The notes below the pieces were generated by a model. That model saw only the letters and a list, made by a program, of their open reading frames with translations, ran no database searches and had not been told where the DNA came from. Shown piece after piece: positions 63,973 through 64,000 of a stretch of DNA of 64,000 bases (within the stretch, counting starts at the first letter, position 1; each line of letters starts with the position of its first letter). Made by a program: the position numbers and the translations under genes. Origin of the DNA: Pseudogracilibacillus sp037072025 (GTDB lineage Bacteria > Bacillota > Bacilli > Bacillales > Amphibacillaceae); contig NZ_JAXHDD010000018.1 in assembly GCF_037072025.1 (NCBI RefSeq), positions 9,318 to 73,317 of the forward strand, in the 5' to 3' direction.

Positions 63973-64000
63973 CTTATAACAATCAATCTTTAACAAAATG
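63973..64000. repeat. 28-bp dispersed repeat, copy 2 (cut by window end)
   Basis: Identical to 4924-4951 in the same orientation. The match reaches the last base of the window, so the true unit may extend beyond it. Confidence 0.85.

Noticed and set aside
1..64000. tRNA or rRNA genes
   Set aside because: No stretch with the conserved GGTTCGAATCC-type T-arm or rRNA sequence was noticed; a tRNAscan-type search was not possible here.

Overview
The window looks like a chromosomal segment of a low-GC, Gram-positive, spore-former-type bacterium of the Bacillaceae (Oceanobacillus/Virgibacillus-like). The reasons are the AT-rich DNA, strong AAGGAGG-type ribosome binding sites with frequent TTG and GTG starts, sigma-A promoters with 17-base spacers, CcpA-type cre boxes, and lipoprotein signal peptides on every solute-binding protein. 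The genus is inferred from style only. Nearly all intact genes serve uptake and breakdown of scarce carbon compounds, each set with its own regulator. The sets are separated by decayed genes and insertion sequences (IS110, IS200/IS605, IS66, IS30 and a large 783-residue DDE transposase), so this is an accessory, actively remodelled catabolic region.

Layout. 1-4898: a D-2-hydroxyacid dehydrogenase (cut by the window edge) divergent from a LysR regulator, then 5-oxoprolinase subunit A, an aminotransferase and an RraA-type aldolase. 5786-15788: a complete oxidative galactose/galactonate locus. dgoD and a ROK regulator run left; a sugar ABC transporter, SDR dehydrogenase, 2-keto-3-deoxy-sugar kinase, KDPG/KDPGal aldolase, SMP-30 lactonase and a CBM9-like protein run right, from a promoter carrying a cre box. 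16719-25690: a leftward ECF-transporter operon (GntR, ureidoglycolate-lyase-like cupin, EcfS, EcfT, two EcfA, PfkB kinase, eIF2B-like protein, BtpA-family protein). An IS110 element is inserted between EcfT and the ATPases. This is the least understood gene set here.

25691-30248: a gene graveyard with remnants of IS200/IS605 TnpA, aldehyde dehydrogenase, ornithine cyclodeaminase, IS66 transposase and transaldolase, probably a dead hydroxyproline/sugar-acid locus. 30249-44924: a SorC regulator, a broken IS30, an acetoin-dehydrogenase-type complex (E3, E2, E1beta, E1alpha), a class II aldolase, a ribose/AI-2-type ABC transporter, an LsrK-like FGGY kinase and a tandemly duplicated VOC protein. 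Together these resemble an altered lsr (AI-2) locus. 45154-48178: a large IS with 16-bp terminal inverted repeats that interrupts a TetR gene; a 12-bp-arm dyad beside the VOC gene may be the operator of that lost repressor.

48472-54339: an Afu/Fbp-type ABC transporter in one operon with a short 6-phosphogluconate dehydrogenase, divergent from an RpiR/MurR regulator. This suggests sugar-phosphate import rather than iron. 55101-63315: an oligopeptide transporter (DppABCDF-type) with a cupin, an XRE-cupin regulator and an M24 Xaa-Pro peptidase, suggesting proline-containing peptide use. 63316-64000: small membrane-protein and truncated EamA remnants. A foldback repeat family occurs three times (48.2, 57.4 and 62.1 kb), and a 28-bp sequence at 4.9 kb recurs exactly at the window end.
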